Assembly: GCF_014076415.1 (NCBI RefSeq)
Contig: NZ_CP043568.1
Location: forward strand, 1,736,001 to 1,800,000
DNA from: Comamonas testosteroni
Lineage (GTDB): Bacteria; Pseudomonadota; Gammaproteobacteria; Burkholderiales; Burkholderiaceae_C
Length of the DNA stretch: 64,000 nucleotides
Direction of reading: 5' to 3'
Under the pieces are notes generated by a model. It did no database searches. It worked only from the letters and a program-made list of their open reading frames with translations, and had not been told where the DNA came from. A program made the translations under genes and the position numbers. Positions within the stretch are counted from its first letter, which is position 1. Every line of letters starts with the position of its first letter. This document shows, in pieces, positions 39,109 through 48,344 of the stretch.

Positions 39109-41055
39109 ATGTTGAGTATTCGCGCCCCATACAAGAAGAAAGTCGGCTTCATTGACCAGCTGATAAATGGCTTAGTTGAAAGTCTTATCCAGTCTAGACA
39201 GCTGTTGCTAAAGACCGTTGCTGGGGTTGTATTTATAGCTTCAGTATTGATAGCAATCACTTGGCATAGTTTGAACGATTCGTATGACTATCACGTTCAG
39301 CGAGGAGTGGATGCAGCGGTTAACCAAGCTCGCGCGTTGAGCTACGAGTTAAACACCGAGATGAGGCTTATCGATAACGCTCTGGCGACGATTGCTCACG
39401 AATTCCAGGAGACTGGATCCAGCACGCGGGAGTTTGAGAATGCCGTTGTCAATCAGCGCGCCTTGCTGCCTTTCTCCAAGGCTGTTCGCGTGGTTGATGA
39501 AGCTGGCATGGTTCGCCTGGGCCTTCTGCCTGGCGAGCATCCGTTCTCGATCAATGAGCGGGAGTACTTCGGTACCCTAAAGCGCTCCGATCAAATGGTG
39601 ATCTCGGAGCCATTGATCAGCCACTCCTTCCAGGAATGGAGCGTGGTCCTGAGTCGCAAGCTGGAGGCTCCCGATGGGACGTTCAAGGGCGCAGTCTTTG
39701 TGGTTTTGGAGGTCGAGCATTTCCGCAAACTGTTTGAGAAGTTGACTCCTGGTGAAGATAGCGCAACCACTTTGCGCTCTGCCGAGGGCCGCTTAGTGGC
39801 ACGTTACTCCGCTGCGGATCCCACATCGACGGCAGGTATTGGCGGCACTTTGACATCATTGGCGCTCAAAGAAACGCGACGACTCAACCCAGAGCATGGC
39901 TGGTACGTCACGCCTACTGCGCTGGACGGCATCGAGCGAATCACTGCCTACCAAAGTCTGTCGACACCCTATTCGCTGACGGTGTATACAGGTATTAGTA
40001 CTGAAAGCTACCTTCAGCCTTGGCGCAACGAAGCCGTGGCCGTTTGGAGTTTGACCGCATTTTGTGTGTTGCTTATGGCGCTTGGTGCAGGGAGCTTGTT
40101 TGTGCATCAGCAGCGAGAACTGGCTGCCAAACTCCAGAACGCACAGTTGCTGAAAGAGCAAAACTTCTTTGTGGAGAACGACCTGATCGGCATGATTAAG
40201 GTCCGTGATCGGAAAATTCTCTGGGCCAACAAGGCCATGGCACGCATGTTGGGCAAGCGCGTTTCCGAGTTACTTCAGCAATCCAAACGCTGCATCTACC
40301 CTGACAACGAGACATATGAACGGATGGGGAGACTGTCCAGTGAGGCTCTCGGCCACAACAGGCGTTTCCGTGCGGAGGTGCAACTGCAGCATTGCAACGG
40401 GCACGCATTCTGGGTTGATGCCAATGCAGCGCAGATCACTGATACTGATTCAGTGTGGATTTTCGTAAATGTAGAAGTTCACAAAAAGCGCCAGCAAGAG
40501 ATTGAGTACCAAGCAACGCATGATGCCTTGACGGGCCTCGCCAATCGTCGCTTCATCAACAAGCAAATGCAGCAATTCATCGCGCTTGCAGATCGAGACC
40601 AAGGCACAGTTGCAGTATGCTTTATAGACTTGGATGGCTTTAAGAGTGTGAACGACACCTTCGGGCACGATGCAGGTGACATCGTGCTGAAGACAGTCGC
40701 CGAACGATTAACAAATGCAGTGCGCCCCCATGACTGTGTAGCCCGGTTGGGGGGCGACGAATTCGTGGTGGTGTTGACTGGGCGAAACAATCACGAGAAT
40801 GCCGTGCAAACCATGCAGCGCTGTCTGGACATGGTGCAGATTCCGATTGTGGTTGAAGACGGTCATACCGCAATGGTCGGGTGCAGCATTGGCATTGCCT
40901 ACTATGGGAGCGGAAAAGAGTCCTGCGATTCGTTGTTAGAGCGTGCTGATGAGGCTATGTACCTGGCAAAGAACGCAGGCAAAGGCCGCATCATCGAATC
41001 GGCTTGTGAACAAGCGAGTGAGAGCACATTCGATCATCAGGCAGTTACTGCTTAG
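39109..41055 (+). CDS. Diguanylate cyclase with Cache sensor, PAS and GGDEF domains
   Basis: A 648-residue inner-membrane protein. A transmembrane helix at about 36-54 is followed by a periplasmic dCache/PDC-like sensor (about 60-305), a second helix (about 310-330), a PAS domain (about 345-460) and a GGDEF domain. The active site is GGDEF near residue 548, with an RxxD inhibitory site (RPHD) five residues before. It should make cyclic-di-GMP in response to an external ligand. Start ATG at 39109. It ends at 41055, followed by a 0.9-kb stretch of mobile-element debris. Confidence 0.92.
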   Translation: MLSIRAPYKKKVGFIDQLINGLVESLIQSRQLLLKTVAGVVFIASVLIAITWHSLNDSYDYHVQRGVDAAVNQARALSYELNTEMRLIDNALATIAHEFQETGSSTREFENAVVNQRALLPFSKAVRVVDEAGMVRLGLLPGEHPFSINEREYFGTLKRSDQMVISEPLISHSFQEWSVVLSRKLEAPDGTFKGAVFVVLEVEHFRKLFEKLTPGEDSATTLRSAEGRLVARYSAADPTSTAGIGGTLTSLALKETRRLNPEHGWYVTPTALDGIERITAYQSLSTPYSLTVYTGISTESYLQPWRNEAVAVWSLTAFCVLLMALGAGSLFVHQQRELAAKLQNAQLLKEQNFFVENDLIGMIKVRDRKILWANKAMARMLGKRVSELLQQSKRCIYPDNETYERMGRLSSEALGHNRRFRAEVQLQHCNGHAFWVDANAAQITDTDSVWIFVNVEVHKKRQQEIEYQATHDALTGLANRRFINKQMQQFIALADRDQGTVAVCFIDLDGFKSVNDTFGHDAGDIVLKTVAERLTNAVRPHDCVARLGGDEFVVVLTGRNNHENAVQTMQRCLDMVQIPIVVEDGHTAMVGCSIGIAYYGSGKESCDSLLERADEAMYLAKNAGKGRIIESACEQASESTFDHQAVTA

Positions 41056-41297
41056 CTTACGAGAATGAAGAACAAAAGCGCCTCTTGACTTAGAGGGATA
41101 TAGAGGAGCTTTATGGCTAATCTTTGGCGCATGTTTCTGTAGCTGCTCTGGTTCGATCACTGCCTTGCGCTAGGCTGTCAAGAAGGTGCAGCGGAACGCT
41201 TCTGCTTTGCAGTGCCTAGCTTGAAACACACAACGTCCTCGATGGTGATCACAAGCAGCTATCTGGGGTGGGGTTTCTTCCGACGTTCCCCCGGATT

Positions 41298-41411
41298 TGA
41301 GTAGCGTCTGACTCTGGAGTCCCATCCCGAAGACAGGAGATTGGACGTGAAAAAGAGATTGACAGAAGAACAGATCATTGGCTTCCTGCGGGAATCTGGA
41401 CTGCCTGCATT
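41298..41411 (+). pseudogene. IS3-family fragment, second copy
   Basis: TGAGTAGCGTCTGACTCTGG and a leader identical to the one at 33700-33746 precede a GTG-started orfA of which only about 18 codons remain. A shift deletes the Ala-Glu of REAESG. The following 41412-41784 segment shows no gene I can name. Confidence 0.7.
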
Positions 41412-41784
41412 ATTTGTAGAAGTTCCGATCTGATCTGACAGTTGCTCCCGTTTCGGACGGTACGGCTGTCAGATTAATTCAGGAGGGCTTGCATCTTCTC
41501 GAGATCGCCCCCTGAGTCCCCGGATACAGTCCATCGTTTCTTTTTCACATAGGCAGGCGTTCACAGGGATGCGAAGAACTTTCCCGTCGAGCGCTGGATA
41601 CGGGGCTGGCTCTCTTGATCCCCATCTCACAATGAGCTTCTTGGGCTGCTTACGGTATTTCGTCAGCTGCGAACTGGTGGCGACGACTCATTGCTGCCGT
41701 GCAATCGTTACCAGCAGATGTCTCCTGTGCAGCGATTGCCGCTGCTCGTAGTCGCAACACTTCCTAGCGGTCACCGTCCCATAC

Positions 41785-41914
41785 CGGCCATCCGAGCATT
41801 GACGTGGGGGACTGTCCAATGACGGGTTTCAGGTGTGCAGCGGACAGCGACCATCAAGTGCAGGCAGATAGGTCGCTGGATGTCTGCTGTTACGTCGCGC
41901 GAACAGGAGCTTGC
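41785..41914. repeat. Repeat R3, copy 2
   Basis: This segment aligns with 23804-23932 over about 130 bases, starting CGGCCATCCGAGCATTG. It ends within about 10 bases of the left end of the IS1111-type element. Confidence 0.65.
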
Positions 41915-42005
41915 GAATACGAAGGGACTTTCCTAGTCCAGCGCGGATGCTCGAAGTTCAGCATGGATGTCCGGAAGTCCTATCGGAATTCGACTGGAGA
42001 ATGCC

Positions 42006-43136
42006 ATGACTGAGCTGACACATGGGCCCATCGTGCGAGTGGGCGTTGATCTTTCCAAGCGTCTTTACCAAGTCCACGCAGTGGATCAATGGGGCCATCG
42101 GGTACTGGCCAAATCCCTGTCTCCGGAGCGCTTTTATGCGTGGTCTGCCACCTTGCCGCAAGGCTGTCTGGTCGTTACAGAAGCCTGCGGCGGCGCACAT
42201 CATGTGGCAAGGCAGTTGCGGGCCATCGGTCTGGATGCTCGGCTGATCGCTGCGCACTTCGTCACGCCTTACCGTATGGCAGGTAAAAGCGGCAAGAACG
42301 ATGCCAATGATGCGGCCGCGATCTGCGAGGCCGCCAGTCGGCCCCACATGCACTTTGTTCCGATCAAGAGCGCTGCGCAACAAGGGCAGTTGGTGGTGCA
42401 TCGTTTACGTGAAGGCTACAAGCAAGAGCGCAATGCGTGTACCAATCGCATTCGAGGCCTGCTCACCGAGTTCGGTCTGGTCTTCCCGCAGCGCCCGGAG
42501 AAGTTGCGCAAGGTGCTGGCGGGTGTGCTGGAGGACGCCAGCAATGAACTGCCTGGCGTGGTGCGCCTAGCCTTGGAGCGAGCCCTGCTGCACTGGATTG
42601 ATCTGGATATCCAGATCGCCTGGTGCGATGAGCGCATCGCAGCCCATCTTCGCAGCGATGAACGCGTCCAACGTGCCGCCCAGTTGCAGGGCGTAGGCCC
42701 CATCACGGCCTCGGCGCTGGTGGCCACCGTGGGAGAGTTCCAGCAGTTCCGCAGCGCCAAACAATTCGGTGCCTGGCTGGGTCTGGTGCCCAGCCAGAAC
42801 TCCAGCGGCGGTAAAACCAGCCTCGGCAATATCACCAAACGTGGCGATGATTACCTGCGCACCTTGCTGATTCAGGGCGCCAAGTCTGCGGTGAACACGG
42901 CAGCCAAACGTGGTGACCGACTGAGCCAATGGCTGGTGCAACTCAAGGCCCGCGTGGGTTGGCAGAAAGCGGCCGTGGCGCTGGCCAACAAGAACGCCAG
43001 AATCCTGTGGTGCGTGATGACACGGGATACGTCGTTTGACGCGGGCCATGTGCCGCCGATGCCTGTGCAGCGCCAAAGACCGAATGGCGAGTTGCAGGTT
43101 GCACCTGACTTGGCGCAGCTATCCGCAGCCTACTGA
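42006..43136 (+). CDS. IS110-family (IS1111 group) DEDD transposase
   Basis: A 376-residue recombinase. The N-terminal RuvC-like DEDD domain begins VGVDLSK and holds KNDANDAAAICEA. The C-terminal domain holds the conserved Ser region around LVPSQNSSGGK. The start at 42006 (MTELTHGPIVRVGVDL) fits the family. Length and motifs look intact, so the element may still be active. Confidence 0.9.
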   Translation: MTELTHGPIVRVGVDLSKRLYQVHAVDQWGHRVLAKSLSPERFYAWSATLPQGCLVVTEACGGAHHVARQLRAIGLDARLIAAHFVTPYRMAGKSGKNDANDAAAICEAASRPHMHFVPIKSAAQQGQLVVHRLREGYKQERNACTNRIRGLLTEFGLVFPQRPEKLRKVLAGVLEDASNELPGVVRLALERALLHWIDLDIQIAWCDERIAAHLRSDERVQRAAQLQGVGPITASALVATVGEFQQFRSAKQFGAWLGLVPSQNSSGGKTSLGNITKRGDDYLRTLLIQGAKSAVNTAAKRGDRLSQWLVQLKARVGWQKAAVALANKNARILWCVMTRDTSFDAGHVPPMPVQRQRPNGELQVAPDLAQLSAAY

Positions 43137-43437
43137 AGCAGTTTGTGATGGTTGTTGGACGTGCGTTTGAAGATGCTCACCACAGGTCAGACCGGCAGCA
43201 GGTGAACTCGGCTTTGGGTCCGTGGCGGGAGTCACCTGACCACTTCTCTCGAATGGAGTCCTGCTGAGCGGTTCGTATCTGGGGCCTCGGTGAACACCAC
43301 CGAAACAAGCCCGCCTGTAGATGTGCAGTCTGTCCTTACCTGGTGAATGCTTCAAGGTTCGCACCCACCAATCGCTGGTTACACAACGACGGAGGCAGAG
43401 ATATGCAAGGTCAACGGTTGACTTTCCGGAAAGTCCC
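43137..43437 (+). ncRNA. Candidate guide-RNA (seekRNA/bridge RNA) region of the IS1111 element
   Basis: The 301 bases between the transposase stop and the right repeat have no gene. In IS1111-type elements this downstream non-coding region is reported to encode the RNA that pairs with target and donor DNA. The RNA itself cannot be delimited by eye here. Confidence 0.4.
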
Positions 43438-43488
43438 TGTAGACCCATAGCCGAAGTTCGCGCTTGTCGCTTTGATGACGGCTCTAGC

Positions 43489-46488
43489 TCAAGTTGACAA
43501 CAAAGATATTGGCGGGGTCTCATCGTGGATCTCTAAAACCGGGTTTGCTTCGTCGGCCAATTCGTTGAGCACAGCGAACACACCGTCGAGGTCGTCCCGA
43601 TATGAAGCGATGTAATTTGACGTGAAGACGCATCGCTGGCTAGTCTCCAATTTCCGACCGAGGATATGCTCGCGATGTTGTTTCCAGTAGCGGCCCATCT
43701 CTTTGGGATCTAAGCCACCAGGAAGTTCAGCTTTGGTTGCGACATATCCATCCGCTTCGCTGCCCGAATAGAAGGAGTTGCTTAGATTGGAAAGGCAGTA
43801 GTCAAGGAACAAAAAAACGTTGTTCTCATCGACATTTGGACTAAAGCATGTATTGAAAACGTAGTCGTTCATCAACTTGGCTATACCTCCTCTATCCTTA
43901 GCTCCATCCTGGTCATAGTGTCCACAACCCACGCCTGAGCCATTGGGGGGGCGCGAGTTACTAAGTTGGTAGATCACAAAGGATTTAACAACAGAGCGCG
44001 CAGTAGCGACGCTCTGGGCAACGGTGATGTCACCATTGCTGGACAGAGGGTCCTGTGCCACATGTTCAAGCCGCGCGAAGGCTGTGCCAAGAAAAGCGCC
44101 AACTGGTGTGTCATTTGCTTCCGCAAAAAAGTTGCGCCTCGAATCGATGTAGGTTCTTTTGAACAGTGCAAAAACCCTTTGAGACAGCTTCCTCATTCCC
44201 AACAATGCGAGCTCTCTGACTAGCCCAGATGTCGCAGCCGTCCTATCCTGATGGACGATGAGGGCTGTATGTAGGTTGTACAGCTGCCCCTGGCGGTCAG
44301 CAGAGCAATACAACCTGAATATCATGAGGTCGTTCCAACCTAGGACTCCGCGATCAGGACTAGCAAGTCGGTCTAGGATGCCTTTCCCTTTATGCTCATG
44401 CTCTCCGAATATCCGCCATGCGATCTCGATAACATTCTCGGTAGTGTTAGGCAGCCTCCTCCCCTGTGTCCGCCCCCAGCCGGCTCGGTCTAATAGTCGC
44501 AACAGTGAGTAGGCCGATCTCTGGCGCAGTCCTCGATCATCGTTCTCGAATGCTGAGTATTGGGGTAGATACGCAACAAGCGTCTCTATGGCGTCATGAG
44601 CGAGGACGCTGGTGAAATCGTAGGACTGATTGACTAGCACTCTCCAGAATTGGTCATGCGAGTGCTCGCCTCGTTCCAAGTCAAATTCCGCCGAGGTGAG
44701 CACTGAAGCAATCGAAGCACCTTTCCGAACTCGATTTACGGCGTCTTGGTACAGGACAAAAGTTTCCCGTGGTTCAGGCGTTGCGAAGCGCACGATAAGC
44801 TTAAGGTAGCTCTCCAAGTTCCTGAGTTCTTGAAAATTGAAGCATGCGCGTGACCTCAGAACTGCCTCCTCGACATCGGAGCGTTCTTCAAGCCCCAACG
44901 TTCCAACGTCAAATAGCTGAGTCAACAGGAAACCCGCAGAATCTTGTTGATCCGCCACCATTGCCGTGAATGTCTCGGAGTTCTTAAAGTCTCTTTCACC
45001 GGACTTGCGATAAACGGAGAAGTGACCGCTGCGCCCTTCCGTTTCTTCAGAGTAGATGCGCCTGAACAATCCGGGGTAGTTCAGATGCAGAAGCATGAGA
45101 TTGATAAGGTCTCGCTTGTTGAAGTCGGTTCGACCAAGATTGGTCTTCTCGATCTGCATAAGAAGCATCGCGTTAACGAAACGCTTTAACTTACGCATGT
45201 CGCCAACAAGAGGCAGGTACTTTGCAGCTAAATCACCGTCAAGAATATCTGCCAGTTCGCTGAGAACGGCACTAAGCTTGACCATAGTGTCAGACGGTAC
45301 CGAGCTCAGATGGCTCTCAGCCCGTTCCCAATCGCGCCGTAGGAAGTCGCGAAGGCTGGAGCTGTCGACGAACAGGCTCAGCTTGACCGTCACAAATTTT
45401 TCTAGAAACTCACGTGCCCTAGAACCTTCTTCCTTGCCACCAGCAAGGAGCTCGGTGTCATAGCAGAGGACATAGGTAGCCTGCGAGAGCTTGAATGTGC
45501 GCCTCGTTGCGAACAAGACGTTGTTCGTGGTCTTCGCGTCCAAGCGATCCAGGTCATCGATGACGATGATTACACGGAGGCCGATACGTCGAAGCACTTC
45601 GTCAATATCATCGAGAAGTTCATCAACCGTCTCTTGCGAGGGCTCAAGTGAAAGCTTAAAGCCCAGAAACGAAACGTCGGCCTTTCCCTTGATCAATCGA
45701 GAGTAGCGGGAGGCCGCCGGCTTGAATTCAGGGGCGAAGACTTTGCTTTGGATGGTGGCAGTCAGGTCACGAATCAGACGGTCTGCAAGGTCTGGTTCAG
45801 AGGCATAACGGAGTGGCTCGAATCGACATACGATGACCTGATCCTCAGCACTTTCCCAATAGCGCTCAGCAAGATTGATGAAGCTGGTCTTACCTACTCC
45901 CCATGGACCATCGACACCAAAGACGAGCCCTTGGTGAGCGTTGCTTGCCAGGACTGTCTCTGCGAACGATTTTGCCTGGACCGCGCTCGCTAGCAGGTCG
46001 TCCTTCCCGTCGTCGATTTCTTCGTCCGCGATAAAGTACAGCTGCGAGGGGGCCGTCTTTGGCCTCGGCCATTGCTGCTGCAAGAGGGGGGATAACAGCA
46101 CAACGCAGAGAAGGATTAGGACAGCAGGCGCCCAGTGAGGATCCGCAGATAAAAGAGCTAAATGAAGTTTCGATAACCACGGCAAAGCCATTTCGTTGGA
46201 CCAAACTCCAACGCCCATCGCTATAAGCAAGTCAAGTCGAAAACTGCGGCCCATTCGTGCGGCAACCTCGAAAGCTCTTCGTTTGACCATATAAGTCAGA
46301 CAGAGTGCCAGTCCGGCCAGAATTCCAGCGACCTTCGCCCAGATAGCAACGTCATTCATCTCTTGAGCGAACTTGGCGCTGAGATAGAAGGTTGACCGGC
46401 AGGTCTCCGCAATAAGAAAGCCAACAACGAGCAACCTGGCAAAGACCAGTAGCTCGGGCATCTTCATCGTCGGTTTGGTGTCGTTCAT
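43489..46488 (-). CDS. KAP family P-loop NTPase with N-terminal membrane helices
   Basis: A 999-residue protein. About four transmembrane helices lie in residues 15-136. The KAP NTPase domain follows, with Walker A GPWGVGKTS at 194-202 and Walker B VIIVIDDLDRLD at 306-317. Then comes a long C-terminal region of about 550 residues without a named domain. KAP NTPases tether to the inner membrane, and some act in phage exclusion, so a defence role is possible but unproven. The start at 46488 follows a GGGAGAG site. An earlier in-frame ATG at 46518 has no such site. GC is lower than the core genome. Confidence 0.85.
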   Translation of the reverse strand: MNDTKPTMKMPELLVFARLLVVGFLIAETCRSTFYLSAKFAQEMNDVAIWAKVAGILAGLALCLTYMVKRRAFEVAARMGRSFRLDLLIAMGVGVWSNEMALPWLSKLHLALLSADPHWAPAVLILLCVVLLSPLLQQQWPRPKTAPSQLYFIADEEIDDGKDDLLASAVQAKSFAETVLASNAHQGLVFGVDGPWGVGKTSFINLAERYWESAEDQVIVCRFEPLRYASEPDLADRLIRDLTATIQSKVFAPEFKPAASRYSRLIKGKADVSFLGFKLSLEPSQETVDELLDDIDEVLRRIGLRVIIVIDDLDRLDAKTTNNVLFATRRTFKLSQATYVLCYDTELLAGGKEEGSRAREFLEKFVTVKLSLFVDSSSLRDFLRRDWERAESHLSSVPSDTMVKLSAVLSELADILDGDLAAKYLPLVGDMRKLKRFVNAMLLMQIEKTNLGRTDFNKRDLINLMLLHLNYPGLFRRIYSEETEGRSGHFSVYRKSGERDFKNSETFTAMVADQQDSAGFLLTQLFDVGTLGLEERSDVEEAVLRSRACFNFQELRNLESYLKLIVRFATPEPRETFVLYQDAVNRVRKGASIASVLTSAEFDLERGEHSHDQFWRVLVNQSYDFTSVLAHDAIETLVAYLPQYSAFENDDRGLRQRSAYSLLRLLDRAGWGRTQGRRLPNTTENVIEIAWRIFGEHEHKGKGILDRLASPDRGVLGWNDLMIFRLYCSADRQGQLYNLHTALIVHQDRTAATSGLVRELALLGMRKLSQRVFALFKRTYIDSRRNFFAEANDTPVGAFLGTAFARLEHVAQDPLSSNGDITVAQSVATARSVVKSFVIYQLSNSRPPNGSGVGCGHYDQDGAKDRGGIAKLMNDYVFNTCFSPNVDENNVFLFLDYCLSNLSNSFYSGSEADGYVATKAELPGGLDPKEMGRYWKQHREHILGRKLETSQRCVFTSNYIASYRDDLDGVFAVLNELADEANPVLEIHDETPPISLLST

Positions 46489-46640
46489 TGATCGCTCTCC
46501 CTTGCGCAGCGCGATCAATTCGCGCTTTTGTCCATAATGCTGACGACGATATCACTCTATGTGTGCGCAAAAGTCTGGATTCATACTCCAAACGTTGGTC
46601 TAGCATGAAGCGTTCGTTTAGACGCGCGATGCGAACGGCG

Positions 46641-47377
46641 GCTCCTGGCCGAAAGTACCAGTTTGGCCCAGCGCCGTATTGCAGCCGTTGAAGACGGCCA
46701 CCCGGCCGCAGTTTCCGGGGGCCGTCAGCGGCAGCTTCAAATCTCCGTCTGTTCAGAGATCTCGAGGGCATCGTCGACTTCGATGCCTAGGTACCTCACT
46801 GTTGACTCCAGTTTCGAGTGGCCGAGGATTCGAGCGTACTGCCGTGTCCCCAGATGTGGCGATTCGTGTAGCCGGCTTGGAAACAGGAAGTCCTCTGGTT
46901 TCAGCCCAGCCAGCTTGATCCAGGCTTGCAAGGCGTCACGGGCAGCCTGCGTGATCTCGAACTGCACTGATCGCTGAGTCTTGCGCTGCATGACGACCGC
47001 GCGCGATGCCACTTGGTCGCCGTGGCATACATCCCGAACCTTGAGGGCGACGAGGTCGCATCCTCGCAGCTTGCTATCGATGCCTAAGTTGAAGAGAGCA
47101 AGTTCGCGCACCCTGCCTTCCATCTGGAGCCTTACGCGCAACGCCCAGATGTCCTTGAGCTTGAACGGAGCCTTCTGCCCGACGATCTTGCCCTTGTTCC
47201 ACGGCTCGCGATGAGCGGTATTACCTGTGGATCCCATGATGGTCTCCCATCGAGTTGAGGGACACACAGGATGCGCTGGCTTCGACTCGCCTGAGCGACG
47301 AGCAATGCTCGGCTGCCACAGCCTTAGGAATGTCAGCTTCCTGGCGTAGCCATGAATTCAAGATTTCGGCCAAAACC
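46641..47377 (-). mobile_element. Recombinase-bearing small element, inverted and internally deleted copy
   Basis: This is an inverted copy of the element at 50173-51034. Its ends are GCTCCTGGCCGA and TCGGCCAAAACC, imperfect forms of the perfect 12-bp ends of the other copy. The encoded recombinase lacks 41 residues. Confidence 0.75.
46737..47237 (-). pseudogene. Tyrosine recombinase lacking the HxxR box
   Basis: The frame is nearly identical to the recombinase at 50313-50936 but runs directly from RILGH to SKLEST. This is an exact in-frame loss of 41 residues between two LGH-encoding sites. The missing part includes HSMRR, the catalytic HxxR box. The Arg, Lys and Tyr positions remain. The product, if made, should be inactive, perhaps still DNA-binding. 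Confidence 0.8.
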
Positions 47378-47486
47378 AGCCAATGGTGGCAATCAAAAGC
47401 AGACGCTCAACTTTTGATCAAACCTATCGGCAGGCAGTGGGAGCAGCTGAGCGAGGGATGAAGATGCGTGGCGCAAAGTGCGATGT

Positions 47487-48344
47487 TCATCGAACATCAA
47501 GCGCTGACATGGCGCAATGCAGAACTTCGTCTACCAGTTGTTGGCCCGCGTCAGAGAATGCAGGGCGAACGTGAGTGAACTGCTCGATCAAATAGGTAAG
47601 TGCCTGGTGAGCTTCCTTAACAGCATTCATCAGGTCTAGTTCCATTGGAACCTGGTTCTCTGCTATTGCCGCTTCACGGCGTAAGCGTAGCAGTCCGCTG
47701 TATACGAACGTAGCATGTAGGACTCGATCTGGCTCCCAGGAACTCCCTCTCCAAGGAACAGAAATTTTGGTGCATGTGGAAGATGAAAACGCAGAGGCTA
47801 TCGAGTCAGTGAAAAGAATGGTTGTAGAAAGCTGCTGGTGCAAAGCTTCGTGATACAGATTCTCAAAGAGTGCGTATCCGGAATCGGCTTCAAGAACGAT
47901 ATTGGGAGGAATGTGACGCTTAGCCTTTGTACTCAGGAAGGCGCAATGAGGCAGCGCTGGAAAGGTGCTAGAAGTGAGGAGGGGTCCAGGCTTCTCAGGA
48001 TCCTGTTCAACCCAATGTACAGCGGTGATCCAATCGCGTATGTAATGCTGTCGGCTCGGCCAAAGGGCGCCAAATGTCCGAACAAAGTGCTGAAGTGAGG
48101 CATGCAGCGATTGTGTTTTTAGAACCGGCTGCAAACCCTGCAATGGAAGCTGATCCCAGACGTTAGCAGGTAGCCGAACGATGGAGCTTGGCTCTCCGGG
48201 GAGAACTTCGACTAGTGGGACACTCTCTCCGTCGTCTAGCAGGATGCTACGGCATACGAGTGGGGCAAGTTCTGATACAGAAACGGCGTCAAAGCGAGAC
48301 GTTGCCGCTCTGTATTCTTTAACTGCTGCAGCCCGCTCTAACAT
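47487..48344 (-). CDS. Putative alpha-ketoglutarate HExxH-type peptide hydroxylase
   Basis: A 285-residue protein. Residues 161-171 contain ENLYHEALHQQ, an HExxH metal site at 165-169. ISVPWRGSSWEPDRVLHATF follows at about 194-213, with Arg and a third His (210). This arrangement (HExxH, then PWR, then PxRxxH) recalls the HExxH-motif proteins of peptide-modifying gene clusters, some shown to be ketoglutarate-dependent beta-hydroxylases of ribosomal peptides. Its ATG directly abuts the TAA of the upstream repeat protein, so the two are co-translated. A zinc protease is an alternative reading. Function is inferred. Confidence 0.6.
   Translation of the reverse strand: MLERAAAVKEYRAATSRFDAVSVSELAPLVCRSILLDDGESVPLVEVLPGEPSSIVRLPANVWDQLPLQGLQPVLKTQSLHASLQHFVRTFGALWPSRQHYIRDWITAVHWVEQDPEKPGPLLTSSTFPALPHCAFLSTKAKRHIPPNIVLEADSGYALFENLYHEALHQQLSTTILFTDSIASAFSSSTCTKISVPWRGSSWEPDRVLHATFVYSGLLRLRREAAIAENQVPMELDLMNAVKEAHQALTYLIEQFTHVRPAFSDAGQQLVDEVLHCAMSALDVR

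Larger units (their letters stand above)
41924..43437 (+). mobile_element. IS1111-type (IS110 family) insertion sequence
   Basis: GGGACTTTCC at 41924-41933 and its complement at 43428-43437 form subterminal inverted repeats, a hallmark of the IS1111 branch of IS110. The right repeat is part of a perfect 16-base palindrome (43420-43435). One full transposase gene lies inside with about 300 non-coding bases after it. The true ends should lie a few bases outside the repeats. Confidence 0.75.

Noticed and set aside
41412..41784. A further insertion-sequence end near TGTAGAAGTTCCGATCTG
   Set aside because: The stretch looks like mobile-element debris, but I could not match it to a family or find a partner end.
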